A stretch of DNA of 64,000 nt from Paragorgia papillata (taxonomy: Eukaryota > Cnidaria > Anthozoa > Scleralcyonacea > Coralliidae). This document shows positions 1 to 10,835 of the stretch, in pieces; the first letter of the stretch is position 1, and every line of letters starts with the position of its first letter. The notes under the pieces are model-generated. The model ran no database searches. It was not told the DNA's origin and saw nothing but the letters and a program-made list of their open reading frames with translations. The translations under genes were made by a program, and so were the position numbers. Location: positions 6,342,001-6,406,000 of the forward strand of contig JAWNZC010000337.1 of the NCBI GenBank assembly GCA_035771165.1. Reading direction: 5' to 3'.

Positions 1-510
1 TTGATTTAAATGAGTCAAGTGTGAATTATCAGTGTTAATATTGATCAGTATTAACTGATCACGTCTGTACTATACTCTAGTTATATCCACATGACATAGA
101 TCAGAAAATCAGCCAACGTTTAAAACGACGTGCGCAAGGATCTAGTAACTTCATCAAGGGACAAGGAACTTCAATAACTAGCAGTATATTGCTGTGGCGA
201 ACTCCATAGTGAGTTATTTGTTTATTGCATCAAATATTTAGTTTGATTATATAGTTTGTAGCTTGAGGAAGGTTGCGTTTAAGACGATGTATCTAATATT
301 CAGGGTAATTGGGTAAAGCCTGTTTATACTTATAGCTTTACGGAACGGGGAATTTATACAAAAGGAGACATTTGATTTGCGCGCAAACTTAAACTTAAAG
401 GCTTGTTTAGTCTAGCGATTTTTCGGCTGTGATTTTTGCTGTGATTTAGTTTTCTGACCAGATGTGATTATAGATCAGTGCCAATACCACTTGACTTGCG
501 TGACTGTGAC
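1..510. other. Leading segment without recognisable gene
   Basis: AT-rich non-coding sequence. I see no long open frame, RNA gene or inverted repeat here. Confidence 0.5.
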
Positions 511-813
511 TTACATCTGTGTCGCGTAAATAAAGACTTTAATACGTTTTGGTAATCGTGATACCATGACATGTCGGGAAATTAGTAAACCTCCGGAGGA
601 TTTGCCCTGCTGCCGACCGAAGGGAGGCAGCACACTAATCTTGACTTGGGTAAGCTGTGGCTTGTGCCCAGATCTCTTGGCCGAGCTATGTATATGCGAC
701 TTGAATCTCGGTTTGAAAATGTCTGCCTGTTGACCGAGTTTGTGACGTAGCAGATTGTTCCTATACCCTACATTACATACTCTAGAGGGTTTTTCGACTT
801 TGTGTGGTTGCAT
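511..813 (-). pseudogene. Retroelement gag-like fragment
   Basis: A 100-residue open frame that I cannot assign to a named family. Its stretch VKISVLPPFGRQQ and the nearby SAKRSGHKP recur, inverted and in broken frame, at 4025-4110, just upstream of the tyrosine-recombinase retroelement that runs to 9742. The most economical reading is that both are remnants of the N-terminal gag region of the same retroelement family, with this copy lying in the opposite orientation. No start context or partner domains confirm a functional gene. Confidence 0.35.
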
Positions 814-1018
814 TTATAACTGTGTAACCCGCCACCACAGCCATGGGAGGTACTGAACTGTTGATTACAATGAGGCAAGGACTTGATTTCAGTGAGTAGA
901 AAGATTTCTCTTGTTTAAAAATTCTATATTTTGGTAAGAGATTTTATGGTTGTTTTCTTCTATTTGCTGCCGTTCAGTGGCCAGTCTTGACTCTTCAGTC
1001 TTGACTACAGTCTGGGCA

Positions 1019-1184
1019 ATCTCGGGTGGAGTGTGCAATCTTGGGTGGAGTGGGCAATCTTGGGTGGAGTGGGCAATCTTGGGTGGAGTGGGCAATCTTG
1101 GGTGGAGTGTGCAATCTTGGGTGGAGTGGGCAATCTTGGGTGGAGTGGGCAATCTTGGGTGGAGTGGGCAATCTTGGGTGGAGT
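1019..1184. repeat. Minisatellite, 19-bp unit
   Basis: About 8.6 head-to-tail copies of a 19-bp unit, consensus GGGTGGAGTGGGCAATCTT, with a G/T variant (AGTGTGCAA) in two internal copies. Because 19 is not a multiple of three, the array is open in several frames on both strands. Those apparent proteins (WVEWAILGGV-type and TPPKIAHST-type repeats) are artefacts of the repeat. Confidence 0.95.
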
Positions 1185-1189
1185 GGCCA

Positions 1190-1990
1190 AGGGGGTGTCA
1201 CATTGGCCACAGACTACATAGAGTTGCCTGTGGAGTATAGGCTAAAGGTTTTTGTCCCTTTTGAGGCAGCATTTCACTTGCGATAGTAATTTCTAGTTAT
1301 AAATATACTGCACTTTTTGTGTTAAAATCACAGCTACCGGCCAATAGGAGGGCTGGGGCATTAGGATTTTTGGTATTGCGGTTTGTGGTGTCTTTCGAAC
1401 GGTATATTCATAGCTTTGGTACGGTATTCGGTTTTATTCATCCAAACAGTTACGTTTCGGTATTCCGTTAATTTAAAAAAAAAATAGTCTTTTTCGCAGC
1501 CACTGACATCTTAGTGAAACTACAGCAAACATGCAGTTATAGTAACTGCAACGACGCAGAACGTGTCATTTTGATGCGCAGTCGCGATTACGAATAGGCT
1601 TAATATGGGAGTGCTAATTGCTGTTTACATTGGGAAATTTGAAATTTTACACTGCAAGTCGGACATGACCTAAGATTCCCGCTGGAAATGCAAAAACAAC
1701 TTTGACAGGAAAAATTCAGAAATTACGTGGGCGGTGGGCCCTTTGCGCTATATACGGGCCTAGAAAAAGCTGTTTTATTTCCCGTGGAAGCGAGCAGATC
1801 AATATCACTTTTTAATTTAGTGAGGTTAACAGCTAGGTAAACCTTGCGTCGTAAATGAGTGGTGCTAGCACGTTCAACGAGGGGGTAAGCTAAGAGATTG
1901 GAACGACCCTAGTCAGCATTAGCGCACTTGCTTGACTAGCAGTGACACGCATGTTCTGGAGCTTTGTGAAATTGTGCATTTTGGCGTAAT
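1190..1990. other. Non-coding stretch
   Basis: No gene recognised. The only item of note is the string GTTAACAGCTAGGTAA near 1826-1841. It recurs near 19943-19958, just upstream of the gypsy gag remnant, so it may mark a shared retroelement 5' end. Confidence 0.4.
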
Positions 1991-2230
1991 ATGTCTACAG
2001 AAAGCAGATCATCATCATCATCATCAATGGAGACCACGTCCCATGACGCGGAGCAGCAAAATGTGACGCAGGTGAATTGGGGAACGGCGTTCCAATCGCC
2101 AAAATTTTTATCGGGTCTTCAGACAGCCATCGCGCAGAGTCTTCACCAGTTAAGCCAAAACGGCAGGTACGTTCAATGCTCCTAACTTTGTTGAAACAAC
2201 GGGTGAAATACACCAACCGCGTGACTTAGG
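1991..2230 (+). pseudogene. Retroelement gag-like N-terminal fragment
   Basis: Starts with ATG at 1991 and a Ser-rich tract encoded by a (TCA)n run. It then reads WGTAFQSPKFLSGLQTAIAQ and SLHQLSQNGRYV before a stop at 2183. After a one-base frame change the sequence continues as NAPNFVETTGEIHQPRD up to about 2230, which suggests a frameshifted continuation. The acidic/Ser-rich start followed by an amphipathic helix resembles the N-terminus of gag proteins of tyrosine-recombinase retroelements, but I cannot name it firmly. It stops where a LINE 3' tail begins. An alternative is a spliced exon, because CAG/GTACGT lies at 2163-2168. Confidence 0.4.
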
Positions 2231-2246
2231 CGCAGATCTAATTCAC

Positions 2247-2335
2247 GTCCCTCGTGGAAATCAGCTTCGGTTGACGGGGTTAGCGTGTTTAAATAAAGTT
2301 TTCTATCTATCTATTATCTATTACTAGAAGTTACT
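2247..2335 (+). mobile_element. LINE 3' end with (TCTA)n tail
   Basis: The core GTGGAAATCAGCTTCGGTTG followed by ACGGGGTTAGCG, TAAATAAAG and a TCTATCTATC tail matches the 3' end at 48628-48712 almost base for base. There the same tail follows an LINE reverse-transcriptase C-terminus. A conserved 3' UTR, an AATAAA and a short tandem-repeat tail are typical of CR1/L2-type non-LTR elements. Only the extreme 3' end is present. Confidence 0.8.
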
Positions 2336-2339
2336 ATCG

Positions 2340-3155
2340 CAAGGGAAGTGTTGCCTCAAAAGCCATGGGAAGCCTATTTTTTTATAAAATTTCAAAAGTG
2401 AACCCTGGGATTGATTATATAAATTGTAACAGACATACTGCAGTAGTATGTACACATTTTTTCAATTCTTTTAATTATATTTAAATACAGCAGACTTAAA
2501 TTACAAATAACTATCACTTAATGTATCTGAATATAATTTGCAAGGCTTTTGACTGCATACACAGTATACTACATACAGTACATTATGACTACCTGTTGAT
2601 GTTTGGTAAACAAATTTTATGATAAATCACTGTCACTATAAATCATGCTTCTTACTGTGACAAAGCTGTCAGTGGAATCCAGAGTGTCTGATATGTTATG
2701 GCAAAGCAAGCGCCAAACAAATAGGCACTGACTGAATAAATACCAGAAATGGTATGTAACAGATGTTTACAGTATTTGTTGCTCCATTGTTTATATTGTC
2801 TAACATTTATTGGAGTTCTTGTTGAGAATGCAATACTTTCAATGATATCTTTGTGATGTATATTAAGTCATTGCACATGTCCACAACTCCACATATACTG
2901 TAATTGTCGTTTGGGAATACACCACTGCAACCACTGTATTTTATTTTCCTAAATAACTTGTAATATTGTATTTACTGCATACGGCATACCTGTCCACTGA
3001 ATTTTCACAAAGTGAACAATTCCATTGTCCACTGAATTTTCACAAAGCTGAGGTAAATAATTTCTTGAAGACAGTGCCATGTACAGTTCATTACATATAC
3101 AGTGTAAGTTATCTACATACAGCTTTGTGCACGGAATCCATTGTAGAAACCACTG
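2340..3155. other. Non-coding, AT-rich stretch
   Basis: No gene recognised. The segment CCACTGAATTTTCACAAAG is present twice, at about 2995-3013 and 3030-3048, as a small direct duplication. Confidence 0.5.
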
Positions 3156-3159
3156 TAGA

Positions 3160-3519
3160 CTATTTCCTCAAATCCAAGTCAGATGTTGGTAGGAAGTGAA
3201 CAACAGTTGGTAAGTTGTTCAGCGACAGAAATCCCGCACGAGGAATGAGATCATCGTTAAAAGCATTCAAGTACATGTTGTCTCCTTGTACTAAGACATT
3301 GTCGATAGTTTCTGTTAACAGCGCCGATAAACTCATGAAAGAGCACTGCTTTCCTCGTGACTGGCCACTGAAACCTTCATGGCCTTGATGAATACTTCCA
3401 CGAGAAAGTAAAGACATGATGTATTTGTTCTTACCGTGAATTTTCTGTCGAGGAAGAACTTCGAGAAGCTCTGAATATCGAAGGCAACGTGGTAGCTGAA
3501 CATGCGCACTGAGTCCCAT
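3160..3519 (-). pseudogene. Possible cysteine-peptidase-like fragment of a mobile element
   Basis: A 119-residue open frame containing SIHQGHEGFSGQSRGKQCSF followed by MSLSALL. A HQG...F...GxQC..xSLxAL pattern is reminiscent of the N-terminal, nucleophile-bearing part of cysteine peptidases found in large cnidarian and fish mobile elements (herpes-tegument/OTU-like type). Only this segment is present, without a catalytic His/Asp partner, so it is a fragment at best. The assignment is from pattern memory alone; a database search is needed to exclude a host gene exon. Confidence 0.3.
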
Positions 3520-3526
3520 CAGCTTA

Positions 3527-3675
3527 ACAAATAGATTCCATTTTTCCGTTGTCTGTCAGTTATAGATGCACAGATGACGTCACAACGTGGTTGGGTCACT
3601 GATGTTCTTACCACGTTGTGACGTCCTCTGTACATCTATAACTGAACAGACAACGGAAACATGCAATCTATTTGT
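3527..3675. repeat. MITE-like hairpin, about 65-bp arms
   Basis: Arms at 3527-3591 and 3611-3675 are inverted copies with few mismatches. Key matching blocks are CCGTTGTCTGT / ACAGACAACGG, AGTTATAGATG / CATCTATAACT and GACGTCACAACGTGGT / ACCACGTTGTGACGTC. The loop is about 19 bp. The outer ends read ACAAATAGATT / AATCTATTTGT. No clear target duplication was found, so the superfamily is open. Confidence 0.85.
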
Positions 3676-3679
3676 TTTA

Positions 3680-4015
3680 TACAATAAAAAAGTTTAAAAA
3701 AACAACTTTTGATAAGATTCATTGAATTTCCCGCCGAACTTCCAGGGCATTGAAAAATATGAAGCACGCCATCTGACGTGATCCATGATCTATACAAAAC
3801 AAGCAATAGATTGGTTCGTGACATTGGAGTGGCGATTTTTATTGGTTCACAGCAATCAGAACAAGTAGTGACGAAATCCGTGCATCTGTCCAGTAATAGA
3901 TCATGGCTCTCAACCAATGAAAACATGCAAAACATTTAGCTTATTGTATAATCATATATGGATGACGTATGCGGACAGACGAATTATATTAAACAAACGC
4001 AAAATTTAACAAATC
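3680..4015. other. Non-coding stretch
   Basis: No gene or structure recognised. Confidence 0.45.
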
Positions 4016-4019
4016 GAGA

Positions 4020-4177
4020 TTCTGGTCGGCTATACATAGCTCGGAAAAAGGACTGGGCACGAGGCAACGTCAAGAATAGTGTGCTGCCTCCCTTCGGTCG
4101 GCAGCAACAATGCGTTCACCCCGATGCGTGCCGTTGACCCTGGTCGCTCCGATACCGCACGCTGGTTCGAAACTTAA
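4020..4177 (+). pseudogene. 5' remnant of tyrosine-recombinase retroelement
   Basis: Contains the VKxSVLPPFGRQQ-coding motif in broken frame, shared inverted with 511-813. It abuts the foldback element at 4187. The same retroelement resumes on the other side at 6402 with a gag-like reading (GRAPIPAKLV), so this piece is interpreted as gag sequence upstream of the insertion. Confidence 0.4.
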
Positions 4178-4186
4178 CCCGGAAAA

Positions 4187-6392
4187 GGCATACTGTAAAA
4201 TCCGAACTGGACTGGACTGGACTGGACTCAAAAATCTGTAAAACCCGGACTCAAAAATCTGTAAAACCCGGACTCATATTTTTAACAAACGGGGGGTCCC
4301 ACTGATGCTTGTAAATACCCAGTGGTCGTAATGGGCTTTGAATAAACCGGGGGGTTGACGTTAAACTCGGAGACGAAACATAACTCCGATCAAATATACG
4401 TCTACTCACTTGTCGTTAATAAACAGGGGGGACGTGCATGTATAGCAATTTAGGACAATGACTCGGTCACGCCAAGAACGACAAAGCTTTAGTATGCGTG
4501 CAGAATTTCGGAAATTTATATAGTTTTACCAAGGACTAAACGCTAATATACAACATATTATAGACAAATTGTGGCCAAGCTGCATGATGCAGTCAGTTAT
4601 TTTTCAATAGAAATATCATGATTCATGACACCGGTACTCAAAACAGAAGCGCTGCGAAGAAAGGAAATAAGCATATAAGAAAACCCAGGCCAGCGTTCTG
4701 CTTTTACTTTGGCAACTCTTGTTATTGTTACTGACTTCGGTGATTTAAACAGCATCTCTTGCTGCGATTTTATGGGCGATTTCTAAACAACCGCACAAAT
4801 ACCACAGTCTACAGTATACTAACTTTTGATCTTTCCTAATTTGAAAGTTTCCCATCTGGACTCCTCACGGTCTCTTCCTTTAGTCTGCGTTGTTTTCTTG
4901 AGTAATGCTATAATAGCGTTGGCTTGGTGTCAGCTAAAAAGTTTAGGTTAGATTTCTTGGGGAAATAGCAGTTAATTTAAACATGTTCAAAATACATGAA
5001 ATCGTTTTTAATTCGCAGTGGAATTGCGGTAAAATTGTCAGATGATGTTATAAAAACTGCAACGAACCGTAAACATTAATCTAATTAATTATTATTAATC
5101 TTAATTAGTGTGCGACGGCAGTGACCGACACGATACAAATGAAATGTCTGTACGAAAAAAACGAAAGTAAAATTGTACTTCCATGAGGTGTTAAGCTAAA
5201 GGAACTGCTTTGTATTTTTATCTTCACCTGAGAACAAAACGGAGGAAGTTAGCCTGCAGCAAAACACTTTGTCGGAAAACAAGGTGAAAATTGGTACTGC
5301 TATGAGCCTATGATTATAATGTGCAATTATAACCTCGCCTAGCTGTTTACTAATGTTTTAGCTAGCTGTTTTACTATATAACCTCGCCCAATATTTACTA
5401 CCATCTAAACCCAAATTGTGTATCCCAGAAAAGCGCATTCTTTCTCCCCGGTTAGTACAAGTACCACAAGATCTCAGGCCGTATCTCGATGATAACCACG
5501 TGACAGTGCTTCGTGACAAACTAAATGTACATTGATACAGAAGAAAAACACCTTTTCTTCTATTTCATAACTTATGAATATTTTATTATACAGTTAAATG
5601 TTGGTTGTTTTTAGAACAATAACAATAATAGTTGTAATAATAATATTATATAATGTAACTATTAGATAATTGTTATAACAATGACATTATAACAACAGTT
5701 GCCCAACAAATTGCAGCAAAATCACCAGTGTTCACAAAAGCGATTTTCAATTCGCAGACAGATCGCAGCAAACTCGCTATAGTGTAAAACAGGTCTTAAA
5801 ACAAAAGTAAAAGCAGAACGCTGGCCTGGGTTTTCCTATATGCTTATTTTCTTTCTTCGCAGCGCTTCTGTTTTGACTACCGGTGTCATGAATCATGATA
5901 TTTCTATTGAAAAAACTTTTTAATCTTACTGAGAACAGAGCTAAGGAAACTAGCCTGCAGCTAACACTCAATGCTGGAATGCGAGGTGTAAATATGATCA
6001 TGTTTGCTTTAGCACTCAGTAAAATAACTGACTGCATCATGCAGCTTGGCCACAATTTGTCTATAATATGTTGTATTAAAGCTTTGTCGTTCTTGGCGTG
6101 ACCGAGTCATTGTCCTAAATTGCTATACATGCACGTCCCCCCTGTTTATTAACGACAAGTGAGTAGACGTATATTTGATCGGAGTTATGTTTCGTCTCCG
6201 AGTTTACGAGTTTAACGTCACGTCAACCCTCCCCCCCCCATTCAAAGCCCATTACGACCCCCGGGTATTTACAAGCATCAGTGGGACCCCCCGTTTGTTA
6301 AACATATGAGTCCGGGTTTTACAGATTTTTGAGTCCGGGTTTTACAGATTTTTGAGTCCAGTCCAGTCCAGTCCGGAGTTTTACAGTATGCC
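4187..6392. mobile_element. Foldback MULE-like element, 2.2 kb, 9-bp TSD
   Basis: Terminal inverted repeats of about 530-580 bp: left 4187-4730, right 5810-6392. The ends read GGCATACTGTAAAA and TTTTACAGTATGCC, followed by short CCAGT/ACTGG tandem copies. Exact direct duplications CCCGGAAAA flank it at 4178-4186 and 6393-6401. A 9-bp duplication with long inverted repeats fits the Mutator-like (MULE) superfamily. The 1.1-kb spacer has no transposase, so the element is non-autonomous. Short open frames at 5777-6101 lie within the right arm and look incidental. It interrupts the tyrosine-recombinase retroelement. Confidence 0.85.
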
Positions 6393-6401
6393 CCCGGAAA
6401 A

Positions 6402-7280
6402 AGCATTCATTCTCGGCCCTGGCCGCGCTCCAATTCCAGCGAAGCTGGTTACACAAATGACTTCGCACAAATTTATTGATTTATCTGAAATGATCCCAGA
6501 AAACACGGGGGGGATCCTAGCTTAGACGTAACATAAGTCCACCCCTCGAAAGCGCCATGAAGTCTTCAACATTCTTACGTGGGTGGAATGTTTTAATAGC
6601 TACGTCGCGGTCATGTCAGCGTACGTATTATCCTAATCGCGCACGCGACCTCCTCGCGTAGTCGCGTACATGCCTCATATCATTCGTACAGCCAAACGTT
6701 TTGGGGGAACGGCATGGCTAAACTACGACCTTGCCTTTCGTCGTGAAGCCGCGGCAAGCGACCTCCGAGATTGGAGCGCCATGAAGCAGTATAATTACCA
6801 TACTGCCGCGCCTAGTCGACCATCTGTCCAATCTCCGTCTTACAATTCAACAGCCCACGTAGTTTCCGTCGTGAACCCAGGGGGGACCCAGCTTCTTCGC
6901 AATTATGCGTCTCGTGGAACCATGCAGGGTGCCTGTGTCAGTCAAAAAGAGCGGTGTCGTTTTCGCCACTCCTGTAACGTCCCGCAGTGCATGTGAATAG
7001 CCCCACCGCCGAATCGATCACCATGCAAACGACAAGCGTAAAAGATCCCCTGAACGTCCAACCTTCTCACGCCGAGCCTTTTTTCGATAATCCAGCGCCT
7101 GTCTACACCCCCCAGGAATATTCTTCTGCACTTTTGAACTTTTCCACTTGTCAAACGTCATTACCTACCAACCTTCTGTCAAATTTCCCGATTAACGTTG
7201 ACAACCTTGAAATGCAATTAACATTACCGGTCTCCGCGAAGGTTTTCGTATCGGTTTTCACTCAGAGTCAGACAAAATAA
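6402..7280 (+). pseudogene. gag of DIRS/Ngaro-type retroelement (broken)
   Basis: From 6402 the frame reads GPGRAPIPAKLVTQMTSHKF, a pattern seen in gag-like proteins of tyrosine-recombinase retrotransposons. It continues after frame breaks as an open frame from 6670 to 6996 (IRTAKRFGGTAWLNYDLAFR), ending near a Cys/His cluster CRFRHSCNVPQC that is probably the zinc-knuckle-like tail. A further open frame at 6987-7280 leads into the reverse transcriptase. Gag would package the element RNA in the cytoplasm. Several frameshifts mean no intact protein is made. Confidence 0.6.
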
Positions 7281-7284
7281 AACT

Positions 7285-8660
7285 AAAATCAGCTCCGAGG
7301 TGATAGACAAATATCTTACCGACGAAATCCAGGCGGGACGAGTTTTTGGACCGATAAGACAATCACCTTTTCCTTATCTTCAGACCAGCCGCTTTGGCGT
7401 TATTCCAAAAAAGAATAAACCAAACTCTTGGCGACTTATTTTAGATTTATCATTTCCGTTCGATCACAGTGTTAACGATGGAATTCTTAAAGACGAATTT
7501 CCCGTTTCGTACAGCAAGCGTTGGCCGCTATTCGCTTGATAGTAAAAGTGGATAAAGGGGCTCTCATGGGAAAAGTCGTTATCAAGAATGCCTATAGAAT
7601 CATCCCTATTCACCCCGCAGACAGACACCTTCTTGGTATGAAATGGCGTATCTGCTAACGCCCGGGGTGCTACAGAACAATTACGATGTGATTGATTTGC
7701 TGCATTACTTGGATGACTTTTTTACCCTCGGTGCGGCAGGTTCGGATATTTGTTCTAAAGCTTTGGGTTCTACACAACAAGCTGCCGTCGACATCGGTAT
7801 ATATCCCTCTAGCTCCCGAAAAGTGCGAGGGCCCATCCACTTGCTTAGTGTTTTGGGGGATAGAGCTTGATTCTCAACAAATGACAGCGCGGTTACGCCC
7901 GGAGAAACTTAAAGAACTGACTCTATTAATTCGGCAATGGGTACACAAAAAATCATGTACACGAAAAGAGCTTGAATCCCTTATTGGTAAACTCAATCAC
8001 GCTTGCGCTGTCGTGGATCACCACGGACGCACATTCCTACGTCGCTTAATTATTCTGTCGCGGGATACCAAACGTCATAAAAAATTTGTCCGTCTCAACA
8101 CATGCTGCCAACTGGATCTGCAATGGTAGAATACGTTTCTCCCTTCATGGAATGGTGTCTCCTTTTTTGATCTTCCCGAATGGGCTCCTTTACCTGACTT
8201 CGAACTTTCGACTGATTCGTCTGGTAAACAAAGCTTTGGCGCTTATAACCAAGGCGAATGGTTTGCTGCCTCGTGGTTGCCCTCTCAACTACAATTCGGT
8301 ATGGCTTATAAAGAACTCAGTTTATACCATCATCATCGCATGTCATATTTGGGGACCCTCATGGTCGCGTAAGCGCATTTTGGTTCACTGCGATAACGAA
8401 AGTGTCGTACACATTATCAAGTCAGGTACATCTAAAGACGACAATATTATGCGCTTGGTTTGTGAGCTATTCCTTGTTTCCGCCAAATTTAACTTCCACC
8501 TAACCGCCGCTCATATCCCTGGCAAAACGAATTCGATCGCTGATGCTCTGTCTCGCTTCCACTTTCAGGATTTCTTCCAATTCATAGCACCTCATGCTCA
8601 GGCGACACCAGTGGATATTCCCGAGGAGTTGCAAGCTCGTCTGACCTGCGGGCTATAGAG
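7285..8660 (+). pseudogene. Reverse transcriptase and RNase H, DIRS/Ngaro type (broken)
   Basis: RT fingers/palm appear as FGVIPKKNKPNSWRLILDLS with SVNDGI (7390-7480). The next block reads AYRIIPIHPADRHLLGMKWR in another frame (7590-7650), and the active-site motif YLDDFF lies at about 7707-7724. Sequence between the last two is deleted. RNase H follows: a TDSSGKQSFGAY block (about 8211-8246, separate frame), then HCDNESVVHIIKSG and HIPGKTNSIADALSRF (8383-8560). The wording and order (RT, RNase H, then recombinase) are those of DIRS-like elements, which lack an integrase. At least four frame changes make it a pseudogene. Confidence 0.8.
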
Positions 8661-9742
8661 GACCAAGCGACATCTCTCCTTTTCAACTGCTTAGCAAAAT
8701 CCACCCAACGAACCTACAATGTATCTCAGCGACGCTTTTTTGAATTCTGCTATTGGAGTGGTCAAGCCAACGCTAACGGCTTTCCTCTACCGGCCAGCGA
8801 GCGAACATTGATATTGTTTATCACCGCCCTATCCCACACTCTCAAAGCCAGTTCCATTAAAGTCTATTTAGCAGGTGTAGGCCTACGTTCACTACACGTG
8901 GAAAATGGCTTCGGCAACCCTCTGGAAAACTGTCTTCGGTTGGAACGCGTTATTCGTGGAATGAAACGGGAGCAAGGAGTCGGAACACGTCCACGTCTTC
9001 CAATCACCGCAACTATCCTACAGCGAATATATTCCCTTATTAACCCTCGTTGCTATCGCGAGTCCATGTTCTGGGCAGCCTGTTGCACTGGTTTTTTCAG
9101 GTTCCTACGTTCGGGATAGTTCGCCACCAACTCATCTTCTAACGACGCAAACAGACATTTATCGCTTTCCGGCCGACGTGAAGGTCGACAGATTGGTTAA
9201 TCCCACAGTTCTTCTGTTGCAAATCAAATCCTCGAAAACGGATCAATTTCGCAAAGGAAGCCCCAGACGTGCGACAGTAGTTTTGAGCCAGACGACGAGA
9301 GTGTCTGTAGTCAAAGGTAAGCCAGATTCATGTCGAAATAACGGACCTGGTTTATTACCACGAAGATGCAAGTAATTCATGCATACCTTACGAATAGGCT
9401 CTACTAAATCCAATATCTGCGCAGTGCGTGCTCTTGATGAATTACTTGCATCTTCGTGGTAATAAACCAGGTCCGTTATTTCGACATGAATCTGGCTTAC
9501 CTTTGACAACAGACACTCTCGTCGTCTGGCTCAAAACTACTGTCGCACGTCTGGGGCTCGAAGGAAATTACTCTGGTCACAGCTTTCGAATCGGGGCAGC
9601 AACAACGGCTGCGGCTGTGCATCGGTATACCAGATCATCTCATCAAGACGTTGGGACGTTGGCTCAGTGTTGCCTATCAGCTATACATTCAAACACCTAT
9701 AATGGGGTACTAGAAGGGGTGGCTGCACGTTTGCTTTCTTAA
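8660..9742 (+). pseudogene. Tyrosine recombinase of DIRS/Ngaro-type retroelement (broken)
   Basis: The core-binding domain is open at 8808-9119 (SSIKVYLAGVGLRSLH, ERVIRGMKREQG). The first catalytic Arg lies in a GFFRFLRSG block at about 9088-9116. The H-x-x-R box is HSFRIGAAT near 9579-9605, and the nucleophilic Tyr box WLSVAYQLYIQTP is at about 9659-9697 in a shifted frame. This enzyme inserts a circular DNA copy by site-specific recombination in the nucleus. The gene is interrupted by an internal inverted duplication (9259-9558) and by frameshifts, so it is inactive. Confidence 0.8.
9259..9558. repeat. Internal inverted duplication inside the recombinase gene
   Basis: Arms 9259-9379 and 9437-9558 are near-perfect inverted copies of one stretch of recombinase coding sequence (the HLRGNKPGPLFRHESGLP block), with a 57-bp spacer. 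The plus-strand reading of the left arm is meaningless, whereas its minus strand reads as the same protein block. This is therefore a local inversion-duplication and not an ancestral part of the gene. Confidence 0.9.
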
Positions 9743-9786
9743 ATTAAAATGTTACAACTCATGCTTTGCATATGCTACATGTAACT

Positions 9787-10835
9787 CAGGCTGCGTTGGA
9801 ATTTCAGGTTTGACACCAAGGTTTGCTTCGTTTTATCTAGATTTGATATCCATGTCGCCGTGTCACTTCGGTTCATCTGGGTTTGATACTTAATGTCGCT
9901 TAGCTTCGGTTTATCCGGGTTTGCTACCTAATGTTGCCTCAGTTTATCTGGGTTTGATACCAAACGTTGCTCCGGTTTCTCTGGGTTTGATACTCAGTGT
10001 TATATCAGTTCATCAGGGTTTGAGGCCCAATGTTGCTTCGGTTTATCAGGGTTTGATACCCAATGTTGCTTTGGTTTATCAGGGTTTTGATACCCAATGC
10101 TGCTTCGGTTTATCAGGGTTTTGATACCCAATGTTGCTTCGGTTTATCAGGGTTTTGATACCCCATGTTGCTTCGGTTTATCAGGGTTTGATACCCAATG
10201 TTGCTTCGGTTTATCAGGGTTTGATACCCAAGGTTGCGTCGGTTTATCAGGGTTTTGATACCCAAGGTTGCTTCGGTTTATCAGGGTTTGATACCCAATG
10301 TTGCTTCGGTTTATCAGGGTTTTGATACCCAATACTGCTTTGGTTTATCAGGGTTTGATACCCAATATTGCTTCGGTTTATCAGGGTTTTGATACCCAAT
10401 GTTGCTTCAGTTTATCAGGGTTTGATGCCCAATGTTGCTTCGGTTTATCAGGGTTTGATACCCAATGTTGCTTCGGTTTATCAGGGTTTGATACCCAATG
10501 TTGCTTTGGTTTATCAGGGTTTTGATACCCAATGCTGCTTCGGTTTATCAGGTTTTTGATACCCAATGTTGCTTCTGTTTATCAGGGTTTGATACCCAAT
10601 GTTGCTTCGGTTTATCAGGGTTTGATACCCAATGTTGCTTCGGTTTATCAGGGTTTTGATACCCCATGTTGCTTCGGTTTATCAGGATTTGAGGCCCAAT
10701 GTTGCTTCGGTTTATCAGGGTTTGATACCCACAGTTGCCTCGGTTTATCAGGGTTTGATACCCACAGTTGCTTTGGTTTATCAGGGTTTTGATACCCAAT
10801 GTTGCCCCAGTTTATCAGGGTTTTGATACCCGGTG
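9787..10835. repeat. Minisatellite, 33/34-bp unit, about 31 copies
   Basis: The unit contains GGGTTTGATACCCAATGTTG followed by CTTCGGTTTATCA. Copies are either 33 bp (GGGTTTGAT) or 34 bp (GGGTTTTGAT). The first 200 bp are more degenerate and the middle is most uniform. Runs of 33-bp units give an 11-residue periodic open frame (NVASVYQGLIP); each 34-bp unit shifts the frame. GGGTTTGATACCC is itself nearly palindromic. It begins about 45 bp after the retroelement recombinase ends. Confidence 0.95.

Noticed and set aside
995..1240. Several overlapping repeat-protein open frames on both strands
   Set aside because: They are translations of the 19-bp minisatellite in different frames, with no start context or flanking domain.
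4140..4185. Possible tRNA T-arm (GGTTCGAAAC)
   Set aside because: No matching acceptor, D-arm or anticodon stem around it.
9787..10835. Regularly repeated 33/34-bp units resembling a CRISPR array
   Set aside because: Units are contiguous with no unique spacers, the genome is eukaryotic, and no cas-like gene is present; it is a minisatellite.
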